From positions 1 to 35,527 of the forward strand of contig JAUWNP010000024.1 in assembly GCA_030612585.1 (NCBI GenBank): 35,527 nt of DNA. The letters are read 5' to 3'. The notes under the pieces were generated by a model, which ran no database searches, was not told the DNA's origin, and saw only the letters and a program-made list of their open reading frames with translations. The translations under genes and the position numbers were made by a program. The stretch is from Anaerolineae bacterium. GTDB taxonomy: Bacteria > Chloroflexota > Anaerolineae > B4-G1. Positions 24,457 through 31,098 of the stretch are shown here, piece after piece (position 1 is the first letter of the stretch; each line of letters starts with the position of its first letter).

Positions 24457-24495
24457 GGTGCAACGCACTTGTTTCTTGCCATAGTGCGTTGCACC
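24457..24495. repeat. Perfect 13-bp inverted repeat in the yjbQ leader
   Basis: GGTGCAACGCACT (24457-24469) and AGTGCGTTGCACC (24483-24495) with a 13-base spacer, between the divergent yjbQ and helicase genes. It could be an operator, an RNA hairpin or a mobile hairpin element. Confidence 0.7.
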
Positions 24496-24518
24496 TGAGC
24501 AGTATCCCTCCCTGCTAC

Positions 24519-24547
24519 ATTATAACTCATGGTTCCCCAAACGACAA
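24519..24547 (-). promoter_or_regulatory. Promoter for yjbQ operon
   Basis: Minus-strand TTGTCG (24542-24547), 17-base spacer, TATAAT (24519-24524). Predicted start near 24511. It stands back to back with the helicase promoter. Confidence 0.6.
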
Positions 24548-24550
24548 AAC

Positions 24551-24579
24551 TGGCGTGCTGTGCCCGACTGTGTTACAAT
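24551..24579 (+). promoter_or_regulatory. Extended -10 promoter for helicase gene (leaderless type)
   Basis: TG-T-TACAAT (24571-24579) with a weak -35 (TGGCGT, 24551-24556) at 17 bases. Eight bases separate the -10 box from the ATG at 24588. Confidence 0.55.
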
Positions 24580-24587
24580 GCGCTACC

Positions 24588-26909
24588 ATGGAACTTCTCG
24601 AAGGACTCAACCCCCCACAACAGAAAGCCGTCACCGCCTCCGATGGCCCGGTGCTCGTGCTGGCCGGTCCCGGCTCGGGTAAAACCCGCGTGCTCACCCA
24701 TCGCGTTGCATGGCTGGTGCTGAAACTGGACGTCGCCCCCTGGCGCATCATGGCGGTCACTTTCACCAACAAGGCTGCCCGCGAGATGCGGGAACGGCTG
24801 GAGTATCTGCTTGACCCTTCCCGCGCCCGTAGCCTCACGCTGGGCACATTCCACGCCACCTGTGCCCGCATCCTGCGCCGCGAGGCCGAGGCCGCCGGCA
24901 TCCCCCACAACTACGCCATCTTCGACGCCGATGACCAAATCCGCCTGGTCAAGCAGGTCATCCGCGACCTGGACCTGGACGACAAGCGCTACCGCCCCCG
25001 GGCGGTGCACAGCGCCATCTCACGCGCCAAAAACGAATTGGTGCCGCCGGAGGCGTACTCCACCGGCTCCTACTACGGCGAGGTCGTCAAACGGGTCTAC
25101 GAGCGCTACCAGGCGTTGCTGGCGACCAGCAGCGGACTCGACTTCGACGATCTGTTGATGGTGACAGTGCACCTGTTCAGCCAGAACCCAGACGTACTGG
25201 CGAGGTACCAGGAGCGCTACCGGCACATCCTGGTAGACGAGTTCCAGGACACCAACCAGGCCCAGTACGTTCTGCTGCAACAACTTTCGGGGCGACATCA
25301 CAACCTGTTCTGCGTCGCCGACGAAGATCAATCGATTTACCGCTGGCGTGGCGCAGACTACCGCAACATCCGCCGCCTGCGGGACGACCACCCTGACCTC
25401 GTGACCATTCTCCTGGAGCAGAACTACCGCTCCACCCAGACCGTCCTGGACGCTGCGCACGCCGTCATCCGCCACAACCCCGACCGCACCGACAAATCGC
25501 TCTTCACGCGACGGGGGCGCGGGCCCAAGATCACGGCCCACGAAGCCTACGACCAGGACGAAGAGGCCCGCTTCGTCGTGGACACCATCGCCCAACTGGC
25601 TGCCTCTCCCCCCCCTGGAGGGGGGGGGCAGGGGGGGGTACGCCCCGGCGGCTGCGCCGTGATGTACCGCACCAACGCCCAATCCCGCGCCTTCGAGGAT
25701 GCCTTCATCCGCGCCGGGCTGCCCTACAGACTGGTCGGCGCCACCCGCTTCTACGCCCGCCGCGAGATCAAGGACACCATCGCTTTCCTGCGGCTGATCC
25801 ACAACCCCGCCGACGGCGTGAGCATGGCCCGCGTGATCAACGTCCCACCCCGGGGCATAGGTAAGAAGACAGTAACAGTGCTGGAGGATGCGGCGCGGCA
25901 GCGAGACATCTCAATCTACGCAGCACTGCGGGAAACCCTGAGTTCCGAATCCCAAGTCCCAAGTCCCAAATCCCAAATCCCAAATCCCAAATCCCAAATC
26001 CCAAAACTGGGTACGCGAGCACAGCGTGTGCTGGCATCGTTCCTGGAACTACTAGAGGGCTGGATCGCAGCGCGTGAGCACCTGGCGGCGGCACAGTTGA
26101 TAGACCGGGTACTAGAGGACACCCGCTACGCCGACTATCTCCGCGACGGCACTGAGGAAGGTGAGGATCGCTGGGCCAACGTGCTGGAGTTGCGCAACGT
26201 GGCCGCCGACTACGAGAATCTGACGCTGACCGACTTCCTGGCCGACGTCGCGCTCGTCTCCGACGTGGACAACCTGAGCGACGAAGTGGACGCGCCAACG
26301 CTGCTCACGCTTCACAGCGCCAAGGGGCTAGAGTTCCCCGTCGTCTTCATCACCGGGCTGGAGGAGGGGATACTCCCCCACAGCCGCTCCTTCGACGACC
26401 CGGAGCAGATGGCCGAGGAGCGCCGGTTGATGTACGTCGGCCTGACGCGAGCGAAGGACCGCCTCTTTTTGACCTACGCCTTCATTCGTACCCGCTACGG
26501 CGAGAGCGAGCCCTCGGTGCCCAGCCGCTTCCTGAAGGACATCCCCCCGGAGTTGGTCAGCGGTTCGTGGAGACGGGGGCAGCAGGGCAGAGGGGCAGAG
26601 GAGCAGGGGAGCAGAGGAGCAGGGGGGCAGAGGAGCAGGGGAGCAGAGGGACGAGGGGCGAGGGACGAGGGGCGTCAATCGCCGTCTGCCATTCGCAATT
26701 CGCCATCCGCCATTCGCAATTCGTTACTCGTTACTCGCAATTCGTTATTCCGCGCCGGGCAACGGGTGCGGCACGCGACCTTCGGCGCGGGGCTGGTGGT
26801 GGAAAGCCGCCCCGATAGGGATGACGAGATGGTGACTGTGGTCTTCGAGGAGGTCGGGCTGAAGCGACTGATGGCCAGCCTGGCGCACCTGGAACGGCTG
26901 GAGGATTAG
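24588..26909 (+). CDS. pcrA: PcrA/UvrD-like superfamily 1 DNA helicase with repeat insertions
   Basis: ATP-dependent 3'-5' helicase of repair and replication, 773 residues. Motifs: Walker A GPGSGKTR (27-34), VTFTNKAAREMRER, LDFDDLL, DEFQDTNQAQY (217-227), DEDQSIYRWRGAD (245-257), LEQNYRS, TLHSAKGLEFPVVFITGLEE (574-593) and EERRLMYVGLTRAKDRL (610-626). The C-terminal tudor-like tail is GQRVRHATFGAGLVV. Three repeat tracts are read in frame: C7/G9 hairpin (residues 340-355), AAATCCC heptamers (453-472) and an 8-mer/7-mer tract (663-720) in the linker before the tail. The ATG at 24588 fits the family start and the promoter; an upstream extension to 24489 runs through the inverted repeat and is rejected. 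Confidence 0.94.
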   Translation: MELLEGLNPPQQKAVTASDGPVLVLAGPGSGKTRVLTHRVAWLVLKLDVAPWRIMAVTFTNKAAREMRERLEYLLDPSRARSLTLGTFHATCARILRREAEAAGIPHNYAIFDADDQIRLVKQVIRDLDLDDKRYRPRAVHSAISRAKNELVPPEAYSTGSYYGEVVKRVYERYQALLATSSGLDFDDLLMVTVHLFSQNPDVLARYQERYRHILVDEFQDTNQAQYVLLQQLSGRHHNLFCVADEDQSIYRWRGADYRNIRRLRDDHPDLVTILLEQNYRSTQTVLDAAHAVIRHNPDRTDKSLFTRRGRGPKITAHEAYDQDEEARFVVDTIAQLAASPPPGGGGQGGVRPGGCAVMYRTNAQSRAFEDAFIRAGLPYRLVGATRFYARREIKDTIAFLRLIHNPADGVSMARVINVPPRGIGKKTVTVLEDAARQRDISIYAALRETLSSESQVPSPKSQIPNPKSQIPKLGTRAQRVLASFLELLEGWIAAREHLAAAQLIDRVLEDTRYADYLRDGTEEGEDRWANVLELRNVAADYENLTLTDFLADVALVSDVDNLSDEVDAPTLLTLHSAKGLEFPVVFITGLEEGILPHSRSFDDPEQMAEERRLMYVGLTRAKDRLFLTYAFIRTRYGESEPSVPSRFLKDIPPELVSGSWRRGQQGRGAEEQGSRGAGGQRSRGAEGRGARDEGRQSPSAIRNSPSAIRNSLLVTRNSLFRAGQRVRHATFGAGLVVESRPDRDDEMVTVVFEEVGLKRLMASLAHLERLED
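25609..25638. repeat. C7/G-rich inverted repeat inside helicase gene
   Basis: C7 (25609-25615), TGGA, then G9 and a further G8 run. It codes for SPPPGGGGQGG. It resembles the C7/G7 hairpin core of the pfkB array. Confidence 0.55.
25947..26002. repeat. Heptamer tandem array inside helicase gene, unit AAATCCC
   Basis: Eight exact-period units (GAATCCC, AAGTCCC twice, AAATCCC five times). Three units make 21 bases, so the protein shows a 7-residue period (SQIPNPK). Confidence 0.9.
26573..26676. repeat. Purine-rich 8-mer then 7-mer tract inside helicase gene
   Basis: Units close to AGGAGCAG/GGGGGCAG (8 bp) followed by AGGGACG/AGGGGCG (7 bp). It codes for a Gly/Arg/Glu/Gln-rich linker. Confidence 0.75.
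26688..26750. repeat. Heptamer tandem array inside helicase gene, unit GCAATTC
   Basis: Nine exact-period units (GCCATTC, GCAATTC, GCCATCC, GTTACTC, GTTATTC variants), 63 bases, coding for a period-7 peptide (SAIRNSP-like). Confidence 0.9.
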
Positions 26910-26913
26910 GACT

Positions 26914-26948
26914 GGATATTGGGTATTGGATATTGGGTATTGGACACT
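26914..26948. repeat. Heptamer tandem array after helicase stop, unit GGGTATT
   Basis: Five units: GGATATT, GGGTATT, GGATATT, GGGTATT, GGACACT, starting five bases after the stop codon. Confidence 0.82.
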
Positions 26949-26972
26949 GGATGGCCCACGCCCCACCCGGTC

Positions 26973-27006
26973 AGAAACCGGGTTTTCCAGAAAAAACCCG
27001 GTTTCT
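26973..27006. repeat. 14-bp perfect inverted repeat, GAAACCGGG core
   Basis: AGAAACCGGGTTTT (26973-26986) and AAAACCCGGTTTCT (26993-27006) with a 6-base loop. The right arm runs into the first unit of the 22-bp array. It could act as a terminator for the helicase gene, though no long T-run follows. Confidence 0.75.
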
Positions 27007-27111
27007 CATCTGTCAAACCCCAGTTTCTCATCTGTCAAACCTCCAGTTTCTCATCTGTCAAACCCCGGTTTCTCATCTGTCAAACCCCGGTTTCTCATCT
27101 GTCAAACCCCA
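27001..27111. repeat. 22-bp tandem array, five units
   Basis: Units begin at 27001, 27023, 27046, 27068 and 27090 with GTTTCTCATCTGTCAAAC; four are 22 bp and one is 23 bp. Each junction makes AAACCCC(A/G)GTTT, a partial palindrome. No spacers separate the units, so it is not CRISPR. Confidence 0.92.
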
Positions 27112-27169
27112 GTTATTGAGAAGTTGCCATGAGCCTCGGCTCACCACCAAGGATGAAAATGATGTAACC

Positions 27170-27292
27170 GTCATTCCGAGCGGAACGGAGCGCAGCGGAG
27201 TGAAGTCGAGGAATCTCGCGCACGCGGGAACGAGATTTCTCGACTTCCTTCGACTACGCTCAGGACAGGCTGCTGCGCTCGCTCGAAATGAC
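27170..27292. mobile_element. MITE-like palindromic element
   Basis: Ends GTCATTCCGAGCG (27170-27182) and CGCTCGAAATGAC (27280-27292) are inverted with one mismatch, and inner arms at 27202-27218 and 27231-27247 pair over 17 bases with one mismatch. The right part contains CCTTCGACTACGCTCAGGAC, the word shared with 5886-5935 and pfkB. No coding capacity. Confidence 0.65.
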
Positions 27293-27369
27293 GTGGGAGC
27301 GTTGGGCTATTTTCGAAGCAGCACCACCCATATACCAGAGGAGCAGTTTTGACCGGCGGGGAGGAGATC

Positions 27370-27983
27370 ATGGACGACTGGAAACAGGTCGTGCGGGCGG
27401 GGTATAACAGCATCGCCCAGGAGTACCTGAAACTTCGCTCCGAGACCTCTGCGGACGTGACGCTGCTCGCTGACCTGCTGGAGCATCTACCGGTGGGTGC
27501 GCGAGTCCTCGACGCCGGGTGTGGCGCTGGCGTTCCAGTCACACGGGTGTTAGGCCAGCGCTGCAACGTGATCGGCCTGGATTTCGCGGAAGCGCAACTC
27601 CGGCTGGCTCGCCAACTGGTTCAAGGGGTTTTTTTGTCTGCCAAGACATGACCCGGCTGGGTTTTCCGGACAATACCTTCGACGCCATCTGTTCTTGCTA
27701 CGCCGTCATCCACGTCCCGCGGATAGAGCACCGGCGGCTGTTGCTGGAGTTTCACCGCGTGCTGAGGCCAGGCAGTCTGATGTTGGTCTGCATGGGCCTG
27801 GGTGACCTGGAGAATGATGTGGCGCACTACTGCGGGTCGCCGATGTACTGGAGCCACTACGACGGCGAGACGAACCTGAGGCTGATCCAGGGGTGCGGCT
27901 TCGAGGTCATCTGGTCGAGGCCGGTGCAGGACGGGACCGACGACAATGCTGCACATCTGTTCGTGCTGGCGCGGAAGACATAG
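27370..27983 (+). pseudogene. SAM-dependent methyltransferase with frameshift
   Basis: The first frame (ATG 27370 after GGAGGAG) gives MDDWKQVVRAGYNSIAQEYL and motif I VLDAGCGAGVPVTRVLG and stops at 27651. The second half continues in the next frame: FVCQDMTRLGFPDNTFDAIC, HRVLRPGSLMLVCMG and a normal tail to 27983. The break falls at a run of seven T (about 27629-27635); eight T would restore one frame (GVFFVCQDM). It is a recent frameshift, a homopolymer sequencing error, or a slippage site. If intact it would be a class I methyltransferase of about 204 residues, substrate unknown. Confidence 0.8.
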
Positions 27984-28178
27984 GACGCGATTACTTCCAG
28001 GAGACAGGCGCTGGTATTGACGCCGGCAGAACGGGACAACGTCACCCGCTGGGGCGGAGAGCGACGCGGCTTCTACGAGGTCTACTATCTCAAGGTGAAC
28101 CACATCCCAAGCGGCACTGCACTGTGGGCGCGCTATACGCTGCTCGCGCCCCAGGAAACGAGCCGCTCGGCTCAATAG
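27984..28178 (+). pseudogene. 5' remnant of an AttH/CrtC-like (lipocalin-type) gene
   Basis: An open frame of 64 codons without ATG reads LVLTPAERDNVTRW, RRGFYEVYYLKVNHIPSGTA and LWARYTLLAPQ, which resembles the N terminus of tocopherol-cyclase/hydroxyneurosporene-synthase-like proteins, then stops. The rest of such a protein (about 300 residues) is missing. A possible start is the TTG at 28017 after AGGAG. It abuts a fragment on the other strand, marking a rearrangement point near 28178. Confidence 0.5.
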
Positions 28179-28257
28179 TGGCGCCCACGGTTTCGATAGC
28201 ATGCATCAGGGCGCGGCCTTGGGCGATGATGCGGTCGGTCAGGTCGGTGTTATTCAC
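28090..28257 (-). CDS. Truncated gene start coupled to the nuclease gene
   Basis: A GTG at 28257 overlaps the nuclease stop (GTGA), the arrangement of a coupled downstream cistron. The first 27 codons (NNTDLTDRIIAQGRALMHAI and following) look like a normal soluble N terminus; after about 28178 the frame runs antisense to the AttH-like remnant and soon stops. So this is probably a gene whose body was lost. I do not recognise the family. Confidence 0.3.
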   Translation of the reverse strand: MNNTDLTDRIIAQGRALMHAIETVGATIEPSGSFPGARAAYSAPTVQCRLGCGSP

Positions 28258-29024
28258 GGTAGAGACTCACAGACTATACCGTCGTCATCGCTCCCGTCAA
28301 GGCGGTGGACGTCACCACGCCCTACGGACACACAATGCTCATAACACGCCTGGGCCTCAGCATGTGTGCTGAAGTCGGAGCAGTTGTAGATATTGCCCGA
28401 ACAGTCGCAAACAGTGGCAGGCGGTGGTTGCGTAGGCTGGGCCACAGGAACCGCCGTCGTCGCTGGCAAAGATGTTGGCGCTGATCCCCACAACCCGTTC
28501 TCCGCTTCCCTGGCTTCCTGTTGCATCTCCAGAAACAGGTCTTCATAGCGCACATCGGGCGGGTAGGTGCTGACCTGGGCATAGCCCAGGCGTACCAGTT
28601 CAGCGTTCACAAATAGCCCATCAGCAAGAAAGACGTAACACAGCAGCCGCCCATAGCGGTCAGTCTCAGAGACATCCTTTTCCAGATAGACGGTCTGGCC
28701 CTCGACAAGCCGCTTGTTGGCCTCGGACGCTTCCGGTCCCATCCATTGCACCGGCTTGCTTGGGTGCACGGTTTCGGGCGTGTCAATGCCAATGTAGCGA
28801 ACAGTGTAGACGGTTCCCTCAACCTCCACCTTGATCGTGTCCCCGTCCACTACTTTGATAACCTGGGCCTCCGTTCGCTCAAAGGCGGGCATTGGCGTGT
28901 TGGTTGCAGCGGTTGGCTCCGGTGTTGGTGAAACAGTCTCACCGCAGGCCACTGTTACCAGCGCGAGCACCAACACGGCCGATGCCAATAACCCAATTCG
29001 CTTCCTGGCCTGCTTGCCGAACAT
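28254..29024 (-). CDS. Lipoprotein thermonuclease (SNase family) with excalibur-like tail
   Basis: Exported, lipid-anchored nuclease of 256 residues. The signal peptide ends at lipobox VTVAC (Cys27), followed by a Thr/Pro linker. The nuclease core has DGDT (60-63), RYIGIDTPE (Arg76, Asp81, Glu84) and DRYGRLL (Arg126), matching the catalytic Arg-Glu-Arg set and calcium-site Asp residues of staphylococcal nuclease. After another Pro/Thr linker, the C-terminal cysteine domain ends in DGSDDDGIVCE, an excalibur-like calcium motif. ATG 29024 follows GAGG; in-frame ATG at 29042 and an upstream start at 29066 are alternatives. It probably degrades extracellular DNA or RNA. Confidence 0.9.
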   Translation of the reverse strand: MFGKQARKRIGLLASAVLVLALVTVACGETVSPTPEPTAATNTPMPAFERTEAQVIKVVDGDTIKVEVEGTVYTVRYIGIDTPETVHPSKPVQWMGPEASEANKRLVEGQTVYLEKDVSETDRYGRLLCYVFLADGLFVNAELVRLGYAQVSTYPPDVRYEDLFLEMQQEAREAENGLWGSAPTSLPATTAVPVAQPTQPPPATVCDCSGNIYNCSDFSTHAEAQACYEHCVSVGRGDVHRLDGSDDDGIVCESLP

Positions 29025-29069
29025 TGCCGCCTCGTTTCGCATCCGATAGAAAAAACACCCGCTCACACC

Positions 29070-29098
29070 TTGACGGCCGGCGGGATCTGTGCTACCAT
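29070..29098 (+). promoter_or_regulatory. Promoter of candidate small RNA
   Basis: TTGACG (29070-29075), 17-base spacer ending TGTGC, and TACCAT (29093-29098); the TG-C gives an extended -10. Points away from the nuclease gene. Confidence 0.55.
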
Positions 29099-29104
29099 AT
29101 CCGC

Positions 29105-29168
29105 ACCAGGACGCTCCATCGTCCCGGTCACCGCCTCGGACTGTGCTCAGTTGCGAGGCGATTTTTGT
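29105..29168 (+). ncRNA. Candidate orphan small RNA with terminator
   Basis: The promoter at 29070-29098 predicts a start near 29105. About 27 bases on, a two-tier hairpin forms: CGCCTCG (29132-29138) pairs with CGAGGCG (29154-29160) and the inner ACTG with CAGT around a TGCT loop, followed by ATTTTTGTTG. A small GGACG/CGTCC hairpin (29109-29124) precedes it. No open reading frame with a start site follows on this strand, so it is an RNA of about 64 bases or the relic of a leader. Confidence 0.45.
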
Positions 29169-29269
29169 TGCATTGTAGTCGTAGTATATTGCAGCCTTGC
29201 ACAGAAGTCAAACTCCGCAGCGCCAGAACGTCGCTTCTTACTTCTTACGTAGGTACCACGGCCTTCTCT

Positions 29270-29482
29270 TTACCACGATGGATCCTCCTCAGCCCATTCC
29301 ATGAACATGGCCAATGCATCCTCTGGTCGTGTAACTTTATCAAGCATGTCCTCGGCGTCTCGGGGGCTGAACCCCAAACGGACCAACTCTTCGTACACCG
29401 ATTGCCACTGCTGCGGGTACAGTCTCGAGTACGTCGGTATCGGGGGTATCCCCAGAAGCCTATCAATCTCATCCGTAGTCAT
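29270..29482 (-). CDS. Small protein with UBA-like helical segment
   Basis: Seventy residues, with a strong Shine-Dalgarno (AGGAGG) before the ATG, so probably real. MTTDEIDRLLGIPPIPTYSR is followed by YEELVRLGFSPRDAEDMLDK, which has the hydrophobic LxxLGF pattern of a UBA-like three-helix bundle, and an acidic tail. No family recognised. It stands alone between the small RNA and the IS630 remnant. Confidence 0.7.
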   Translation of the reverse strand: MTTDEIDRLLGIPPIPTYSRLYPQQWQSVYEELVRLGFSPRDAEDMLDKVTRPEDALAMFMEWAEEDPSW

Positions 29483-29688
29483 CGTTTGCCTCCTGTTTTA
29501 TTGCATCACAGATTGATCATCGAGTTCGGTCGTGACCTGTCTGCTACAGGCAGGGATGAAAAGCGTTCGTGCAGAAGAATCTGCACGCCGCAACCGTATT
29601 GAGTTTGGCAGTTCCAATGCTGCCCAGGACGCTGAGATCTGACCTCTCGGCATGGGCATTTTTAATTGTCGTCGATGTCCATTTCTGA

Positions 29689-30165
29689 TTGTCGCTTGAC
29701 ATTGTCGCGCCATCCATTGGTCCAACTCGAACTGAAAAGGACTTCGAAGCTCACATTTGCCAGACGATTGCTCTTGACCCTGATGGTGTGTGGGTCTTCA
29801 TCGTTGACCAACTCAATACCCATCAGTCCGAAAGTCTGGTCCGGCTGGTGGCCCAGGAGTGTCAGATTGAAGATGCTCTTGGCGTCAAAGGCAAGTCTGG
29901 CATCCTGAAGTCAATGGAAACCCGAAAGGCGTTCTTGGAAGACGAGAGTCACCGTATTCGTTTTGTCTACACCCCCAAGCATACTTCGTGGCTGAATCAG
30001 ATCGAGATCTGGTTCAGTATCCTGGTTCGCAAGTTGCTGAAGCGGGCCAGTTTCAGTTCGATTGACGATCTTCGGCAGCGTATCCTGAACTTCATCGAGT
30101 ACTTCAACCTCACGATGGCCAAGCCGTTCAGGTGGACTTATACCGGTCGCCCGCTGACTGCCTAA
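29689..30165 (+). pseudogene. IS630-family transposase, 3' remnant
   Basis: The C-terminal half of a DDE transposase: GPTRTEKDFEAHI, FIVDQLNTHQS (second catalytic Asp), IRFVYTPKHTSWLNQIEIWF (catalytic Glu) and LKRASFSSIDDLRQRILNFI to an intact end. The N-terminal helix-turn-helix and the first catalytic Asp are absent, since an in-frame TGA lies just before 29689. No terminal inverted repeats were found. A non-functional insertion-sequence relic. The 200 bases upstream contain only small hairpins, for example GTGCAG/CTGCAC at 29569-29586. Confidence 0.88.
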
Positions 30166-30193
30166 ACTGCCGAAGGATTTGCGCCGAAATGTA

Positions 30194-30364
30194 CTAGGGC
30201 CTAAACTTAACCAGGGTCATTTTTGCTCCCACGCCCCTGGCAATCAGTAGCCCGCCCGCTCTAGAGTGCCGCGTTGTAGCACCCCAGACACCATACTGCC
30301 CCAGACCAACCACTGTGCACAGGCACTGGTCCTCCCCATCTTCAACCTTGAGGATCAACTTCAT
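30194..30364 (-). CDS. Possible 56-residue protein downstream of lipoprotein gene
   Basis: ATG 30364 lies 6 bases after the lipoprotein stop and opens a 56-codon frame: MKLILKVEDGEDQCLCTVVG, then LGQYGVWGATTRHSRAGGLL and VGAKMTLVKFRP. The spacing suits a last cistron, but the Shine-Dalgarno is weak (AGAAGAAG) and no family is recognised. The 3' end lies close to the IS630 relic and may be truncated. Confidence 0.35.
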   Translation of the reverse strand: MKLILKVEDGEDQCLCTVVGLGQYGVWGATTRHSRAGGLLIARGVGAKMTLVKFRP

Positions 30365-30370
30365 CTTCTT

Positions 30371-30895
30371 CTATGGCTCTGCGTTGATAATGGCCATTCG
30401 GAGGTTGGCCTGATCCCATAGAATGTTGGCCTCGTCGAATTCTTTATCGCCTTTGACGAATTCAGCAGCATCACCAGTACGAGTGAACTCCAGATAATGC
30501 TCCGCCGCTTTTATTTCATGTTGCATAGCTCGTATGCACAGATTGTCAAACTCCTCCAGACGTTGATCCATGGAGTCAAGGTGAGTAATAGCACCCGCCA
30601 ACTGGAGGTATTTCTCGCCATTGTCGATGATGCGCTCAAAGACTATCCCCAGTTCTGCAACACGGATATCATTGTACAGAGCGCTGGCAAGGCCCCAATC
30701 AGCATTCATGATCATGCGCAGGGTCCCGGAGTCTCTTCTAAGCTCGAAATTGCTAAGGGGTGTCGGCGTGGGCGTGGGCGTGAGAGTAGGTGTAGGGGTC
30801 CAGATAGGTGCAGGGGTAACGGTAGATGTAGGTGTAGGGGAACAGCCAGCTCCGAGGACCGTAACCAGCAAAATCGCTGCTATTGTTCTGTTCAT
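30371..30895 (-). CDS. Lipoprotein A with Thr/Pro linker
   Basis: Exported lipoprotein of 174 residues: signal MNRTIAAILLVTVLGAGC (Cys18), a TPTPTP linker to about residue 46, then a helical domain (LRMIMNADWGLASALYNDIR, HLDSMDQRLEEFDNLCIRAM, AAEHYLEFTRTGDAAEFVKG). Function unknown. A Shine-Dalgarno AAGGAG precedes the ATG and the start overlaps the stop of the 42-residue membrane peptide (ATGA). The signal peptide and leader DNA are nearly those of lipoprotein B. Confidence 0.8.
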   Translation of the reverse strand: MNRTIAAILLVTVLGAGCSPTPTSTVTPAPIWTPTPTLTPTPTPTPLSNFELRRDSGTLRMIMNADWGLASALYNDIRVAELGIVFERIIDNGEKYLQLAGAITHLDSMDQRLEEFDNLCIRAMQHEIKAAEHYLEFTRTGDAAEFVKGDKEFDEANILWDQANLRMAIINAEP

Positions 30896-31020
30896 CTGCT
30901 TTCTCCTTTCTGACTGTGGTCAGGCTTGGGCTCGGGGTTGAATATCACTTTCAACCAATACGACCCTCCCCATATCCCCAGGAAGAGCAGGCAGCCTATG
31001 ACGACCAGATCGTAAATCAT
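30892..31020 (-). CDS. 42-residue single-span membrane peptide
   Basis: ATG 31020 follows AAGGAGA at ideal spacing. The peptide MIYDLVVIGCLLFLGIWGGS is one membrane helix, then YWLKVIFNPEPKPD and a basic tail KGESR. Its TGA overlaps the lipoprotein A ATG by four bases, so the two are translationally coupled. It may partner lipoprotein A. No family recognised. Confidence 0.65.
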   Translation of the reverse strand: MIYDLVVIGCLLFLGIWGGSYWLKVIFNPEPKPDHSQKGESR

Positions 31021-31098
31021 CTGGTTCTCCTTTGTGACCACACTGGGCCACTTGTGACTACATCTGTATCTATGACTGGGGTCGGTTAGCCCGAGGAC

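Noticed and set aside
24489..24587. N-terminal extension of the helicase
   Set aside because: It reads through the inverted repeat and both divergent promoters and has no counterpart in PcrA/UvrD proteins.
27001..27111. Possible CRISPR array
   Set aside because: Units adjoin directly with no variable spacers, the unit is 22 bp, and no cas gene is near.
28892..29602. 236-codon plus-strand frame
   Set aside because: It runs through the start of the nuclease gene, the small-RNA terminator and the opposite strand of the 70-residue gene.
30740..30870. Tandem codon repeats in the Thr/Pro linkers of the two lipoproteins as further heptamer arrays
   Set aside because: Their period follows codon pairs (6 bp, Thr-Pro), as is usual in lipoprotein linkers, not 7 bp.
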